Positions 1 to 11,796 are shown, counted from the first letter of the stretch. The stretch is DNA of 64,000 nucleotides from Siphonodentalium dalli (GCA_032622095.1 CP136069.1:87196958-87260957), one strand, 5' to 3'. Translations and numbers: made by a program. The notes: generated by a model not told the origin, from the letters alone.

Positions 1-431
1 TGAAGTTCATAATTTTTTTTTTTTTGTCAGAAATTGATAAAACCTTGCTAAATTTTGTGCTATAAAAGCTGCATACCAGCCTATCAACCCTACCTACCCT
101 GTCGAATCTTGAATACCAAGCATATGAATCCAGAACAATATAGTTAACAGCAGGATAAAACCTATCTATACAAAATCTGGGGACCCAAAAATCCAGAATC
201 CAAAAAAAAGCCCGAGTGATGGCTCCGAGTTAGCTAAGAATATTTATACCTTAATTTATCAGACTCAAGAGATTTGAAATTGCAATCAAAATGGATTACC
301 GAGACGGGGCCTGATGTCTATTGAACTGAGAAATGCAAAAACTGTTCTCAAACAACGTTATTGGGACACACTACACGTTGACATGAAAACATCTGCTTCG
401 TCGAGGGCCCAATTTTATAGTTTTATTAAAA
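1..431. other. Non-coding flank, nothing recognised
   Basis: There is no convincing exon, RNA gene or terminal repeat here. It is AT-rich sequence ending at the target-site duplication of the hAT element that follows. If the hydrolase gene continues past position 4484 this lies in its 3' part or downstream of it; I cannot tell which. Confidence 0.4.
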
Positions 432-906
432 CTGACTATTAGTGTTGAAACGATTAGTGAATTTCAGAGTCGACTAGTCGAGACCCAAAAGTTGCGTTGC
501 GTCGACTAGTCGGTACACGATATCAAAACTTTCAAACATAACATGGTACGGAAAATTCATCGTACATGGCGTACACTGATGACTGATGCAATGACTGTCT
601 ATTGCGTAGCGCATTTCCCTGCATATATATATAGACACCATATATATTATATGGGAAATAATACTGTAAACATCTTGATATTTATCCAACACACTGAATG
701 TAATTATATAATTAGACATGTGGTGGATAATGATTAGAAACTCGATCATTTATACAGGTTTTATATTTAATATCAGCGTTCGAGATTTCGTTTAGTCGCG
801 TGATCACTAATAAACCGGTGCCGAGCGGTGTCACTATAAAATGTTAATGTTCCGACTAAATACACCCTATAGAATAGGCTATGTTGTAGAATACTATAGC
901 CAGTTC

Positions 907-1141
907 TTAACCCTTTGAGTGCCAGGTCGATTTTTGTATCAACCCATATACCCTGTGCCAATGCATTCTCTTATATATGCAAGTTGACCATAGGTCGCCT
1001 CGCATATATAAGAGAATGCATTGGCCTAATTTTGTTTTTTGTTTTTTTTACAATTTTAATAATTTATTCTTATATTCTTTAACAGACTTATTTTGTAGGT
1101 TTAGGGCCGATGAGATCGGCCCCTGGCACTCAAAGGGTTAA
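907..1141. mobile_element. piggyBac-like MITE nested in hAT copy a
   Basis: TTAA occurs at both edges, followed by inverted CCCTTTGAGTGCCA and TGGCACTCAAAGGG. The core holds an inverted pair of the motif TGCCAATGCATTCTCTTATA. TTAA target duplication plus CCCTTT-type ends is known for piggyBac-derived MITEs. No coding capacity. The same core motif occurs in the elements at 4235 and 32591, whose outer ends differ. Confidence 0.8.
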
Positions 1142-1182
1142 TGTCAGTATCATTTATATACGGTAGCAACAATGACGTCACC

Positions 1183-1773
1183 TTAAAGGGGTACTGTACG
1201 CCATTTTCAATAAATTTCCGATGATAACAACGATCTATTATCGATAATATATAGAAACATAAGTAATTTGAGTCGAAGATGTATTCTGTAAACGCTCAGG
1301 TTAATAGGCTATCTTAAAATTTAATAATTTAAAAGTTAATAATTTAATATAAATTGAATTTATGACTGGAGCCATAAAATGGCGTAAATTAAAATACGAA
1401 TTTCCGTGTACCAGACGTAATCAAATTATAATTGAGGGATACTGGATTAGTAAACCCATTGCACACACGATCGTTTGAAACATTATGCTGATACGGGGAG
1501 AAAACTCAAGCCACTCACTGACTAGTGACAATAAATGAGTATATGGGACTAGTATGCATATATAATAAAACTTTTATTTGATACAATTGGTTGAAAACTG
1601 TACAAAAATTACTCGACAACAACAATTTGTATTTTTGCATTCCGGTAAATTTGCCATCCGTAACACTACTTCGTACTCAACAGACTTTCAAATAATGGAA
1701 ATTTTTTTACCTTATTCTCTGACTCAGAGACTACAGAAACCAACAACAACATTTGGGTACAGTATCCCTTTAA
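1183..1773. mobile_element. TTAA-flanked MITE (AGGG-type ends) nested in hAT copy a
   Basis: The left end is TTAAAGGGGTACTGTAC and the right end is its imperfect inverse, GTACAGTATCCCTTTAA. TTAA at both edges suggests a piggyBac-type insertion. A 72-codon ORF inside has no recognisable domain and is not called as a gene. Elements with similar TTAAAGG termini are at 35274 and 62911. Confidence 0.65.
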
Positions 1774-2170
1774 GCGACCTTCAATTGATCAATTGAAATA
1801 TACACAGTGTCTAGATCAAAGCGGTCTCTGACAAACGATAAAGCCGCGTCAATCATTGCCATCATGTCGCAGTGATGTCTTTGACCTCAAACGACGAGTG
1901 AGACATTGTGTTGTCAATTTCATTCTTTGAATTAATAGTCGGGTCACCGTGTGTGTCTATACTAGTAACACTGTCAATTCCGGGTGCCACCAAACATTAT
2001 ACTTACCGTAACTTACGCGCAGTTAACACCGTTTATGTCGGAATCGATCTTGAAAACGTTATACATGGAACTAATACACTATGTTCCGACTAGTCGACGG
2101 CAAAATTCAAATTCGACGTTCTGACATTTCAGCGTCGTCTACGACTAGTCGATTAATCGTTTCAACCCTA

Positions 2171-3138
2171 CTGACTATGGTTATCCAAATTACTATAATA
2201 TTTTGCTGTCTAATATCGATATTCTGAAGCTCAGAACAGCAAAAAAACATAAACTGCCTTTGTAATACGACCCTGCCTAACTATGCTTAAAAGCCATGTC
2301 CTGATTGGCCAGTGGCCCGAGTTACCATGGCTATCTCGTTCCAGTTTTGTGGTACAATTCTACTTTTTCCAATTGTACCACGAAAAAAATCGGTTTATTC
2401 AGATCGACGCACGCGACTTTTCCCGTCTTTTCTAACTCCGCGAAAACGGGGCATCAACGGAATACACCTGCACCCGTAACCCTTTGAATTTTGCTACATC
2501 TTGACAATCTTGCGAATTTTCTAGCGATTTGTCGCTTGAAACCAGTTTGGTTGCCAATGAATATGGTCCAAATGATGTTATGGTATATTGATATATGTTA
2601 CGACCAAAGAAAGTTACTTAATAAGTATATTAAATGACAAAATAAATCCATGGGGCCGGGCTGTGCATTCGTCGATTCGAATCTCGATCATATTCGTCGA
2701 TTCGATATTTCGGAATCAAGTTGAAAATGAAAGCGTTTGTTCACCAGTACAGAAGGGGGATAAGATCATTTAGATCGCTTTGTGTAAGGAAAATGGTCCA
2801 TAGTCGATGATCATATTCATGTTGTCCCAACAACGTCCAACACAGAAATGACCGCAATTCGTATTTCCTGTACAATTTAAATGAAAGGCACGGGCGCCGC
2901 TGAAAACACATCGTTTTTTAGCCAATCACAACGATTATTTTCTAGAAGAGGTGCCTCGAAAAGTCAATGGGGGAATTTCATAACAAGACAAGATTACCGG
3001 AGTATTCCATGCAAATAAATCGAGTACGCCCAATACGAATTACACCACGAAATGTTTTCTCACCTGAGACCGAAAAAGCGCAGTATTTCGTTGACTATTC
3101 AGTCGAATTGTGACCATAAACTTTCAGTCGTATTACAA
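2171..3138. other. Non-coding; one small hairpin
   Basis: No gene is supported. At 2349-2381 an 11-bp inverted repeat (GTGGTACAATT and its inverse) forms a short hairpin; a related GTTGTACCAC sequence is in the foldback at 3139. The rest is unassigned. Confidence 0.4.
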
Positions 3139-3285
3139 AAGAAATAAATACACGGTGTATCGGTGTGTATGGTCAAGTTGTACCACAAAAAACTGATTGT
3201 AGGACTCCGCTACGCGTCGTCCTACAATCAGTTTTTTGTGGTACAACTTGACCATACACACCTCTACACCGTGTATTTATTTCTT
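3139..3285. repeat. Near-perfect palindrome (foldback element)
   Basis: Two arms of about 66 bp fold back around a loop of about 13 bases centred near 3212. The arms begin AAGAAATAAATACACGG and differ by only a few bases. This is a foldback or MITE-like structure with no coding capacity. A target duplication is not clear. Confidence 0.75.
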
Positions 3286-4234
3286 AAATAGAATGAGCAA
3301 GATGGAAGAAATCTCTGAATGATTATGACAATGATATGAATCATATGTGGAGAATATTTAGGAGACAAATACCATTTAGTTATTACATGCAGTCATTTTG
3401 ATGAAATCAGAAAACAGGAAAAAAAAATCAGAGCCTAAACGCTTTAATAAGGGGCAGTTAAGGGGTCCCATTAAGTCCTTGTTATAGCTGAGTGCAGATT
3501 ACGTTATGAGACATTGTGGAAAAGAATGATTTAGTGCTAACTTCACAATTTTTTATTACTATCCAGTTGGAGAAGAACGACTGAAATAGACATATAAATT
3601 TTATAGTTTCTCGCTCACATTACTGCTACTATCTTCTTAGCCAAGGTTCAATGGTTGTTCTCATTCAAAGAACAGATAAAAGACACTTGGCAGTTTGTAG
3701 CCTTAAATCATACTTACCAGTAGTAAGGTTCAATTTGGGTAACATCAAAGTAGGTCCAGAAATGTGTGAAATACTTCTATACAGACTTTATATGCCACAA
3801 AAAGTCTTATTCTAAGTCATAGAATCTAAAATGGACCCTGTTTTTCTACATTCTACAAAATGAAACATGAACAGCCTTCTTGGTCAATCTATTCCTCGTA
3901 GGGTTAAAATAAAGAGCATTTGTCTCAAGTTGGTCTGGGAAAATGAAAAATCCTGATAACTTTCTACGACTTCGGTAAGTTTTTCAAAGTAAATGAATTT
4001 ACATATCAGTATTTCATGTATTTATTTACCTACAAGCAAATTACATATACATAACTCTTTAGGTTCAAAAGAGCATATGTCCATTAAAATTATAAGAACT
4101 AACCTAGGTTTTAGTTCAGTTTATGAAGTAAGTTATAGTCGTAAAATTTGAAGACAAATTTACAAAACAAGCTACACGAGTTATAGAATTTGTATTCAAA
4201 GTTTACTGTTTCATAAACATGAGTTATGTCCTAA
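3286..4234. other. Intronic or downstream sequence, no supported exon
   Basis: This is where the next exon of the minus-strand hydrolase gene might lie. Two minus-strand candidates have partial splice signals (3718-3776, and an acceptor near 3945), but their translations do not resemble the C-terminal part of an alpha/beta hydrolase, so neither is annotated. Confidence 0.35.
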
Positions 4235-4466
4235 TTAACCCTTCCATGACTGGAGCTTCCTGAAATTTTGTGAAAACCCTGTGCCAATGCATTCTCTTAT
4301 ATAAGAGGGTATACATTGGCTTAACAATATTTACCTTGACCTATTAAGCCAGTGTATTCTCTTATATATACAAGGCTCCATATGGGAGACTCACATATAT
4401 GAGAGAATGCACTGGCACAGTCTCTCTAATGCTGCACAAGCACAGCTCCCATCATGAAAGGGTTAA
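4235..4466. mobile_element. piggyBac-like MITE beside an exon
   Basis: TTAA lies at both edges, with inverted ends CCCTTCCATGACTGGAGC and GCTCCCATCATGAAAGGG. The core repeats the TGCCAATGCATTCTCTTATA palindromic motif. The element ends 17 bp from the splice donor of exon 4484-4580. Close relatives are at 32591-32787 and, shortened, at 33073-33159. Confidence 0.85.
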
Positions 4467-4483
4467 GTATTATTGAGAGATAC

Positions 4484-4580
4484 CTTGTTGAGATGGCTTG
4501 GAATTTGTTCATCATAGTAGTTGCCTGTTAGCACAGTCACAGAGATGTTTGTTGGAAAGCTTTTCATTCTCCTCATCAAT
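4484..4580 (-). CDS. Alpha/beta-hydrolase-like gene, exon (last one seen)
   Basis: Minus-strand exon of 97 nt, with acceptor CTGTTTTCAG and donor AAG/GTATCT. It completes a lysine codon begun in the previous exon and then encodes 32 residues, including SVTVLTGNYYDEQIPSHLNK. A hydrophobic strand followed by an Asp is what alpha/beta hydrolases show around the catalytic acid (beta7), so D in YYDE is the candidate acid. The exon ends in phase 0. It is hemmed in by two transposons: a TTAA MITE ends 17 bp after the donor and a foldback MITE starts about 14 bp before the exon. No following exon with the expected histidine was found in the remaining 4.4 kb. Confidence 0.85.
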
Positions 4581-4593
4581 CTGAAAACAGAGG

Positions 4594-5919
4594 GAGTCTG
4601 ATTTTAGTGTGCCTGTCATTTTCAGAATGAGGTCCCCATAGGGTGAATTTAGTTATGCTATCCCGCACAGTGGGCTAGCATCACTAAATTCACCACCTGA
4701 GGTCCTCATTCTGCATGGCCTCATCCACATAGACTCAGATTGAAGTTCCAAAATGGTGAATATTGTGATGTACACCTATTGGGAACATCGATTATGCAAT
4801 GTGTCATCTGCCATTTTGTGGATAGAGAGAAACTAAACTAAATAAAAGGTCAGCAGACCACAGTGTCCCCCGACAACATGGCAAGTCGATGCCGCTTTGT
4901 TAAAGAAATTTAAAAAAAATGTTGAAATTTTCTAAGTCGAAAAGGGTTAATAACTCCATAAAAAAAATATTAGCTATATAGATGTTGCAAATCACCAACA
5001 TGTTAGGAACAATATCCCAGAGTTTCAAATCTCTACATTTAAAACTGTAGGAGGAGTTGATTACACCATGAAGGTACCCAATCTCATCCAAAAGGCAAAA
5101 ATGTTCCAAATTTTCTAAGTCGAAAACCCCCCAAAAATATGGAAAAAATGATATTTTTTATTAGCTATATAGATGTTGCAAATCACCAACATGTTAGGAA
5201 CAATATCCCAGAGTTTCAAATCTCTACCTGTAAAACTGTAGGAGGAGTTGATTACACCATGAAGGTACCCAATCTCATCCAAAAGGCAAAAATGTTCCAA
5301 ATTTTCTAAGTCGAAAACCCCCCAAAAATATGGAAAAAATGATATTTTTTATTAGCTATATAGATGTTGCAAATCACCAACATGTTAGGAACAATATCCC
5401 AGAGTTTCAAATCTCTACATTTAAAACTGTAGGAGGAGTTGATTACACCATGAAGGTACCCAATCTCATCCAAAAGGCAAAAATGTTCCAAATTTTCTAA
5501 GTCGAATACCCCCCCAAAAATATGGAAAAAATTATATTTTTGATTAGCTATATAGATGTTGCAAATCACCAACATGTTAGGAACAATATCCCAGAGTTTC
5601 AAATCTCTACGTTTAAAACTGTAGGAGGAGTTGATTACACCATGAAGGTACCCGATCTCGGACGCACGGACGCACGGACACACAGACGGACGGACGGACG
5701 AGGGTCATTTCTATAGTCCTCCGACGGAAACGTCGGGGGACAAAAAGAAATAGAATCTATGTGAAGAACTTTCTGTAGAAATTTGATAATAAAGAAACTT
5801 TCCAGAGAAGATGAGGCCAAAGCAGATTGAGTTCCCCAGAGGGTGAATTTAGTGATGCCAGCCTGCTATGTGGGATAACGTCACTAAATTCACCCTATAG
5901 GGACCTAAAATCAGGCTTG
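4594..5919. mobile_element. Foldback MITE family 1, copy a (interrupted)
   Basis: The family has a hairpin at each end built from GAATGAGGTCCCC...GGGGACCTCATTC with an inner GGTGAATTTAGTGATGC stem. The outermost sequence is AGCCTGA...TAGTGTGCCTGTC and its inverse. This copy has the left hairpin (about 4616-4716) and a decayed right hairpin (about 5830-5905). Its middle is interrupted by the tandem-repeat element at 4864-5742. Comparison with the uninterrupted copy at 18791-19253 places the break after AAACTAAACTAAA near 4840 and the resumption near 5742. Confidence 0.8.
4864..5742. mobile_element. Tandem-repeat element with TGTCCCCCGAC inverted ends
   Basis: The ends are TGTCCCCCGAC (4864-4874) and its exact inverse (5732-5742). 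The core is about four tandem copies of a 191-bp unit, with AAGTCGAA phase points at 4934, 5117, 5308 and 5499. A (GACG)n-rich microsatellite at 5661-5701 and a CCGACG-GAAA-CGTCGG hairpin at 5721-5736 follow. Core repeats plus microsatellite plus 3' hairpin match the pearl/HINE (Helitron-related) style. The short ORFs here are the repeat unit read through. It is nested in a foldback MITE. Confidence 0.75.
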
Positions 5920-6595
5920 AAACAGAGACTAAATCAATTTGATTCGAATCTACATCCACAATTCCACATGTAATGATCCACCTGATTGGCTTGGATGCCA
6001 CATTTGAAAATATATTAACATACATTTAGAAGTTATGAATTATGCTCAATTCGGTGGTGAAATTTGCTTAATGATAGTTCCTATATTGTGTTTCTTAATT
6101 TAACTGTCAACTTCAAATAAAACTTTTGACTTGAATCGTTCAACTTTGACCTCAATATTTACATCTGCTGACAATTCCCTATTGATGGCCATTGCAGTCT
6201 AAACTTTGACTCAACCCTTTGTGGTCTAAAACAATATCTTGCTCTGGATGTTGGTTGGGAAATTAAGTTATGAGAACAATTTCAACCAATAATATTGTTC
6301 TAATTTCCACAAATGCATGCAGACATGACATTTCAAGCCCTTGAATATTTTGACCAAAGTTGGGGAGGGGGAGAGAGACCCATCCAACACCCCCCCCCCC
6401 CTTTCTGCAAATGTACTCAGTTATATCACTTTCAAAATCTGATGTTCCCCTGTTGTTTTATACCGGTGTATAAATGAGCACTGTTTCATTTGTCAAATCA
6501 CAATTTTGAAATTCAGGTCTGTGATATATATCTGACTAGGTAATGTAGCTACATGCAAATAACATTGCAGTGCTCCCGTCATCAATAATACATAC
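5920..6595. other. Intron sequence with a C12 run
   Basis: Intron between hydrolase exons 6596-6678 and 4484-4580. A run of 12 C occupies 6390-6401. No repeat ends or exons are recognised. Confidence 0.6.
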
Positions 6596-6678
6596 TTGAT
6601 TTGAGAGAAGGTGTCGTTAATGAAGTACAGTTCATCAACTGTTGAGCTCTGGTGCTTTGGGTGGCACATATGGTGGCT
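6596..6678 (-). CDS. Alpha/beta-hydrolase-like gene, exon
   Basis: Minus-strand exon of 83 nt, with acceptor TATTTTTCAG and donor ATCAA/GTATGT. It begins in phase 0 with SHHMCHPKHQSSTVDELYF and ends two bases into a lysine codon finished in the exon at 4484-4580. A segment with many charged residues between the lid and the next core strand fits the family. The frame is open only within the splice limits and runs into intronic sequence on both sides. Joined neighbours agree in phase, which is the main evidence that it is real. Confidence 0.87.
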
Positions 6679-7746
6679 CTGAAAAATAAACACGAAAGAA
6701 TTAATTCACCTATACCGGTAATAACTACGGATTACTGAATGCTGATCATATATAGGCAATGCGAGAGAGATTATCTCATTATTGAGTAGTTCCTAAGGAT
6801 ATTTTCAGGCAATAACTTCAACAAACGAACTTGACATCTGAACATTTTCCACCTATGAATATGAATCATTCTGCTCTTGTATTATCTGTTTTTCTGTCTG
6901 TTGTCTGCTTGTGTTATCTGAACACCCCTCTAAATGAATAATAAACAATTCCATTTATACTTTCGTAACTGAATGGGAGAATCAATTCTGTAAAGAAAGG
7001 GTTAAAATGGGAATACAGAGAACATTTTGTGGGTAATTACACAAAACCACACGTGTGTTCACTGAATATCGCCTGATAGATGGAAAGTACAGGTCTTTGC
7101 TTCGATTCAATAACTCATTAACTCATTTATAATAACTTTGTATGTGTGCACTATATTTTATCAAGTGTGCCCAGTAAATCAACCTGGATAATTGAAAATA
7201 GTATTTATTGAAAAATTGCTGCAATCTTTTATAGTTGGTATAGGGTGAGATTAGGAGATCCTGGGTACTGTAATCACCAAAAATATGCAAACTTGACAAA
7301 TTAAGCTGTACAAAATGTTGTGGATCTATGACGAAATAATCTAAGTTTATCTTTTTCATTTCCCAAAATAATAAATATATGATTTATTTGGTCATGGGGT
7401 GGGGGCAATTTCCAAACAAACTTCAATATGTACAAACTGATGCACATGTTCCAGATGATTGCATGTATTGTGGTATTGTCCTACTCTCATACCGCTGCCA
7501 GCAATAGAGAGCTGTTTAAGATGATGATATTGTAACAGAGTTACCTTTTATGTTCGCCGAGTGATCAGAATTCCACAGGCGTCCAAGCAGGCTTTTCATC
7601 AATTGGATATTGATGTAACGACCCCTCTAAGTTACAATATTAAAAGTGATTGGATGTTTGTAAAATTACTTCATCTCACAGTTATTGTATGCTTGCCAAG
7701 GTATACTGTGTTGTAATCAAGGTCTATATAAATGTGTTGAACTCAC
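6679..7746. other. Intron, nothing specific
   Basis: A 1.07-kb intron between hydrolase exons. It contains an isolated AAAGAAAGGGTTAA near 6992-7005 that resembles a piggyBac-type end, but no partner end is evident. The ORF at 7123-7359 (minus) has no recognisable domain and no splice support. Confidence 0.5.
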
Positions 7747-7885
7747 ATATCTGCTCTTTATATCATCTGGTATATTTTCAGATAGGAGAAGATGCCTGAG
7801 CAGCCCAAGTTTCAGCCCGATTCGAGAGAGCCCAGTGGCAGCACATAACTGTAATGTTTGATGCATTGGTAGCAGCTGTGAGAAC
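7747..7885 (-). CDS. Alpha/beta-hydrolase-like gene, lid exon
   Basis: Minus-strand exon of 139 nt. Acceptor is CATTATTTCAG and donor is AGATAT/GTGAGT. One base completes a tryptophan codon from exon 16135-16215, then 46 residues follow, including GLSRIGLKLGLLRHLLLSEN. The hydrophobic 'ARLGLLR-LL' type helix is typical of the lid/cap region of alpha/beta hydrolases that follows strand beta6. It ends on a codon boundary and joins the exon at 6596-6678 in frame. Confidence 0.88.
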
Positions 7886-8065
7886 CTGAAATAATGACTA
7901 AGTTCAGTCTGGAAACTGCTAGCTTCAAACATCAGGCACTACTAGCTACCAATGTGAGAAGTATACAACATAATGTTAATTGAAACCTTCAGAATTCTCG
8001 AAAAACTTGTTTCCTATAGAAAAGGTTTACAAAGCAGCAGACTGAATCAACAATTGATGAAGTGA

Positions 8066-8283
8066 TAGTAGTAATGCCCAAAATAATTCACTCCTTAACC
8101 ACAGCAGAATTATGGGTAATTTTTCAGGATTTAGTGGGAAGTATGGCTTGTTGCTATTCATCGGAAAGCTCTCAGTGAGAGCTTTCCGATTAATGGCAAC
8201 AAGCCATATTTCCGACTAAATCCTGAAAAATTACCCATAATTCTGCTGTTGTTAAGGAGTCGATTATTTAGGGCATTACTGTA
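8066..8283. mobile_element. TA-flanked foldback MITE, copy a
   Basis: A palindrome of about 215 bp with arms containing AACCACAGCAGAATTATGGG and GGCAACAAGCCATATTTCCG. It ends GGGCATTACTG-TA; the left end is slightly degraded. Better-preserved relatives at 22360-22576 and 42085-42264 have TA-CAGTAAT...ATTACTG-TA ends, as in Tc1/mariner-type MITEs. A 66-codon ORF is just the hairpin arm. Confidence 0.8.
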
Positions 8284-9042
8284 TCTGAATCTAGTGACCT
8301 GACCTCTTTGTGGCTGATATGATTCTTCCCCCTTGCCCCTTAAAAATATGATAACCAACCCATCCCCACAGTGCCGCCTATGCTGAGAGTATACCCGAAA
8401 CGTCCCATATATAATGAGAGGCCGATCACAATCAGCAGATGTTTAACCCACCCCTTGTTATGGTATAGACAAAAGTACATAACACATATTAACACAAATT
8501 AATGGAATATATGAGTCAAAGGTGAACTTTGGTTAGAAATGCCATCAAGTTGTTTAGAACATATCGGTATAGAACTTGCTAACCTTGCCTCTCATGATAT
8601 ATGTGTTGGATGGGTCAACGTGAATCACTCCTCTTAAAAAATTGTCAAGGTGTTGAGTGTTTTGCTTATCACTCACTATTTACATGATGTATATAAATAA
8701 ACAAAGGCTCAGATCACACAAAGTGTGTTTTCTGGATAATATCCCATAAATTTTACCATTATACTATTTTATTAGTAAATTCTTTAGGAAATTTTCATTA
8801 TTTGGTAACAGTTAGGCCAAAACAAAACAAAATTTGGTTCTCGGGCAATTTTTTTCTTCAAATCAATGAGGGAGGGAGGGTTTTATTTTTATTTTTTATT
8901 TTTTTCTGCGCATAGTAAGCATGGACAAAGATACCTTCCTCTGTTTAGTAATAACCAGAAAGGTAGAGGGAACTGTTATGCATATAAACTCATTTAGTCT
9001 TATATAAAAATGACATTGTACTACCAGTGTATGACTGGGATT
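8284..9042. other. Intron with a fragment of a Helitron-like 5' end
   Basis: Around 8417-8460 the sequence GAGAGGCCGATCAC followed by GCAGATGTTTAACCCA matches 51306-51345, suggesting a short 5' fragment of the element family whose 3' ends are at 40034 and 53960. The GCCGATC palindrome of the other copy is only partly kept here (CAGC for CGGC). The rest of the interval is unassigned intron. Confidence 0.5.
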
Positions 9043-11796
9043 ACCTAACCTAACAATATATAATGCCCCTGACATTAACTACTGTTATTGTTGTCTAAAA
9101 ACTGATACCTCCCCATTCTAATATGTGATCCTGAATTTAGTCCTGTGCTTTTCAATCGTATAAAGTTACAATTAGTGTAAGTTGTTCACAATGACTAATT
9201 GAAAGAAGAGCATGAGGATCAGCTTATCATTTTCTTAATTGTAGTCATCTACTTCATGTTGTAAGCCTGCAAGTCACTTTTTAACACATTACATGTTAGA
9301 GCTCAACATTATTTCTAACCGGATGACCTTGGTTGGAGGTTTAATTTAGAAAATAAAGTTACCAAATTCTGAATGTCCTCAAGAATATACTAATAGAATA
9401 GTATAATGAAATAAGAATCCAATATTATCCACAAAAACACTTTGTGTGAACCGAACATTTGTTTATATACAGCATGTAAAGAGTGTGCGATAAGCAAAAC
9501 ACTCAACACTGTGTCCATGTTTTTTGGAAGATTGATTCACAGTAACCCATTCAAAACTGAAATCTTGAGTGATAAGGATTTGCGAGCGCAATGTTGTAAA
9601 CAATATGGTGGCAATCTAAAAGAAAGTTCACTTACTGTTCACTTAATGTTTGACATAGTTACTAAGACTAAGAGTTTTCAAAGCCCAACCAACTCATTAG
9701 TGTATACATATTTTTATTTCCAATTACAAACAAATAACATAATATACAGATGACACATATAAGCAAAAATAGAAGTGTTAATATATGAAACAAGAGGTGG
9801 CATCAGAGATGCTGTGCCTCGTTTTCGGTGGCTTACCGCCGGTGGCTACCGCCAATTGGTGTGCATCAGTATCGGTAGTATTAAGGGCCATAACTCCATC
9901 AAATTTTATCGGGCCAGGCTGGTTTTCGAACTCGTCCGAAATATTCTTGGCAAGTATGTCTATTCCAAATTTTAAACAAATCGGAGGACGTTTGTTGAAG
10001 TTATCGTGCTAACGAGCTAAAAATTCACGAAAAATGACTAATTAAGGGCCATAACTCTATCAAATTTTATTGGGCCAGGCTGGTTTTCGAACTCGTCCAG
10101 GATATTATTGGAAGACACTTATATACCAAATTTTAGTTGAATCGGATGACGTTTGTTGAAGTTATCGCGCTAACGAGCTCAAAATTCGTACAAAATGACT
10201 ACTTAAGGACCATAACTCTATCAAATTTTATCGGACCGGGCCGGTTTTCTAACTCGTCCGAGGTATTCTTGGGAGACACTATATATCAAAATTTCAATCA
10301 AATAGGATGATGTTTGTTAAATTATCGTGCTAACGAGCTGAAAATTTGTGAAAAAATGACTAATTAAGGGCCATAACTCTATCAAATTTTATCGGACCTG
10401 GCCGGTTTTCAAACTCGACCGAGATATTCTTGGGAGACACCTATAAACCAAATTTCAATCAAATCGGATAACGTTTGTTGAAGTTATCGCGCTGAGCTGA
10501 AAATTCGTGAAAAATGACTAATTAAGGGCCATAACTCTATCAAATTTTATCGGACGAGGCCGGTTTTCGAACTCATCCGAGATATTCTTGGGAGACACCT
10601 ATATACCAAATTTCAATCAAATCGGATAACGTTTGTTGAAGTTATCGCGCTAACGAGCTGAAAATTCGTGAAAAATGACTAATTAAGGCCCATAACTCTA
10701 TCAAATTTTATCGGACCAGGCCGGTTTTCGAACTCATCCGAGATATTCTTGGGAGACACCTATATACCAAATTTCAATCAAATCGGATAACGTTTGTTGA
10801 AGTTATCGCGCTAACGAGCTGAAAATTCAAAGGGCCATAACTCTGTAATAAATGTGCGGACGAACCCGATTTTTTGTCTGCAGCTTACGTGCATGGATAT
10901 GTACTCACACACCAAATTTTTTTTAATCCGTAAATAAACGGTTGAGTTATAAGCAAAACACGCCGCCCGCCCGTCCGCCGCCCGTCCACCCGCCCACCGT
11001 CCCTCATCAAACTATAAGTCGAGTTTTGAAAAAAAAAAAAAACTAACAAGGATCAGAAAACAAGTCCAAGGGCTTATATGAAGTCCTCTCCTCTTTGGCT
11101 ACATGCCCCGTCCCCAATAAGTGAGGGAGGGGTATAGTTCAGACGGGAAGGGTTAGAAATAATGTTTTTCGGAGAATTGGAGATATATAACAGAATTTTA
11201 GTTAGGGATGGAAAAAACGAAGACGATAGTGCTAGGGATAGCAGGCGGCAGAGACAGGAGAGAGAGAGATGGGAAGGAGAAAATAGAAGACAAGAGGGTA
11301 CAGATGAAGTCGTGAGATGATGACAGTGGTGGGGAGTATTCAATGATTGGTTTGTTGTGTGAGCAAAAATGATGCTTGTATATGGTATTGTCATGCGTCA
11401 TGGGAGGGGTTTAATCGCAATTGCTGTTAACTGGTTACATCCGTCAAAAAGTAAGTTACGTTTATAATCACAATATGTCATGGACATATTGATTAATTTA
11501 ACTTTGTTCAATAAAGTACCGACTAAAATATAAATAACAATAGCTGAAACATGTTACAATAAGAATTAAAAATATAATTTATTAAGATATAATACATGTA
11601 TAGATAAGACAGGAAACATGGAAATGATAATTTTACGGTGATTTGCGTTTTGTCGCTAAAAATGTTGCATTGTTAGTATAGTAATTTTGTACTATTGCAT
11701 ATGCGTACTGATTTAATTAGTGGTGTTTTGATGGGTGACCGCTTATAACTGGAAAAAGGTGGAAAAAATCAGGTCCCAATATTCTTCAACATAACA
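9043..11796. repeat. Large tandem duplication, copy 1
   Basis: This 2.75-kb block is repeated immediately downstream. It starts at ACCTAACCTAACAATATA and ends ATTCTTCAACATAACA. The offset to copy 2 is 2754 before the internal tandem array and 2915 after it. Every stretch I compared, including the translated ORFs at 9442, 9775 and 11074, is identical between copies. It lies within a hydrolase intron and holds no supported gene. Confidence 0.95.
9785..11030. mobile_element. Helitron-like (HINE/pearl-type) element with six 161-bp repeats
   Basis: The 5' side starts GAAACAAGAGGTGGCATCAG and has GGTGGC/GCCACC palindromic sequence. The core has six tandem units starting TTAAGGGCCATAACTC at 9881, 10042, 10203, 10364, 10522 and 10683 (period 161; one unit is 158). 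A variant unit follows, then a CCGCCCGTCC-rich microsatellite at about 10961-11003 and a unique tail. Tandem core plus microsatellite is the known pearl/HINE plan. Ends are inferred, with no target duplication. Confidence 0.65.

Larger units (their letters stand above)
440..2170. mobile_element. Non-autonomous hAT transposon, family 1, copy a
   Basis: The left end reads TAGTGTTGAAACGATTAGT and the right end is its inverted match with two changes (TAGGGTTGAAACGATTAAT on the opposite strand). The flanks carry a perfect 8-bp target duplication, CTGACTAT, at 432-439 and 2171-2178. Eight-bp duplications and T/CA-G-type ends are the hAT signature. Subterminal CGACTAGTCG palindromes sit near both ends and may be transposase sites. 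No transposase ORF is visible. Two TTAA-flanked elements (907-1141 and 1183-1773) lie inside. A relative with the same ends is at 34722-37150. Confidence 0.9.

Noticed and set aside
3718-3776. Candidate next exon of the hydrolase gene (minus strand)
   Set aside because: It has the right phase and a strong donor (GTAAGT), but the acceptor region is weak, the translation (KYFTHFWTYFDVTQIEPYY) does not look like the C-terminal part of the fold, and the following possible exon stops at once.
3890-3950. Candidate terminal exon after an excellent acceptor TTTTTCATTTTCCCAG
   Set aside because: In the required phase it gives only 16 residues before a stop and lacks a histidine; a good acceptor alone is not enough.
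4900-5683. Minus-strand ORFs with repeated 'EIGYLHGVINSSYSF'
   Set aside because: The 191-bp tandem unit is open in one frame; adjacent copies encode the same peptide. No start or splice context.
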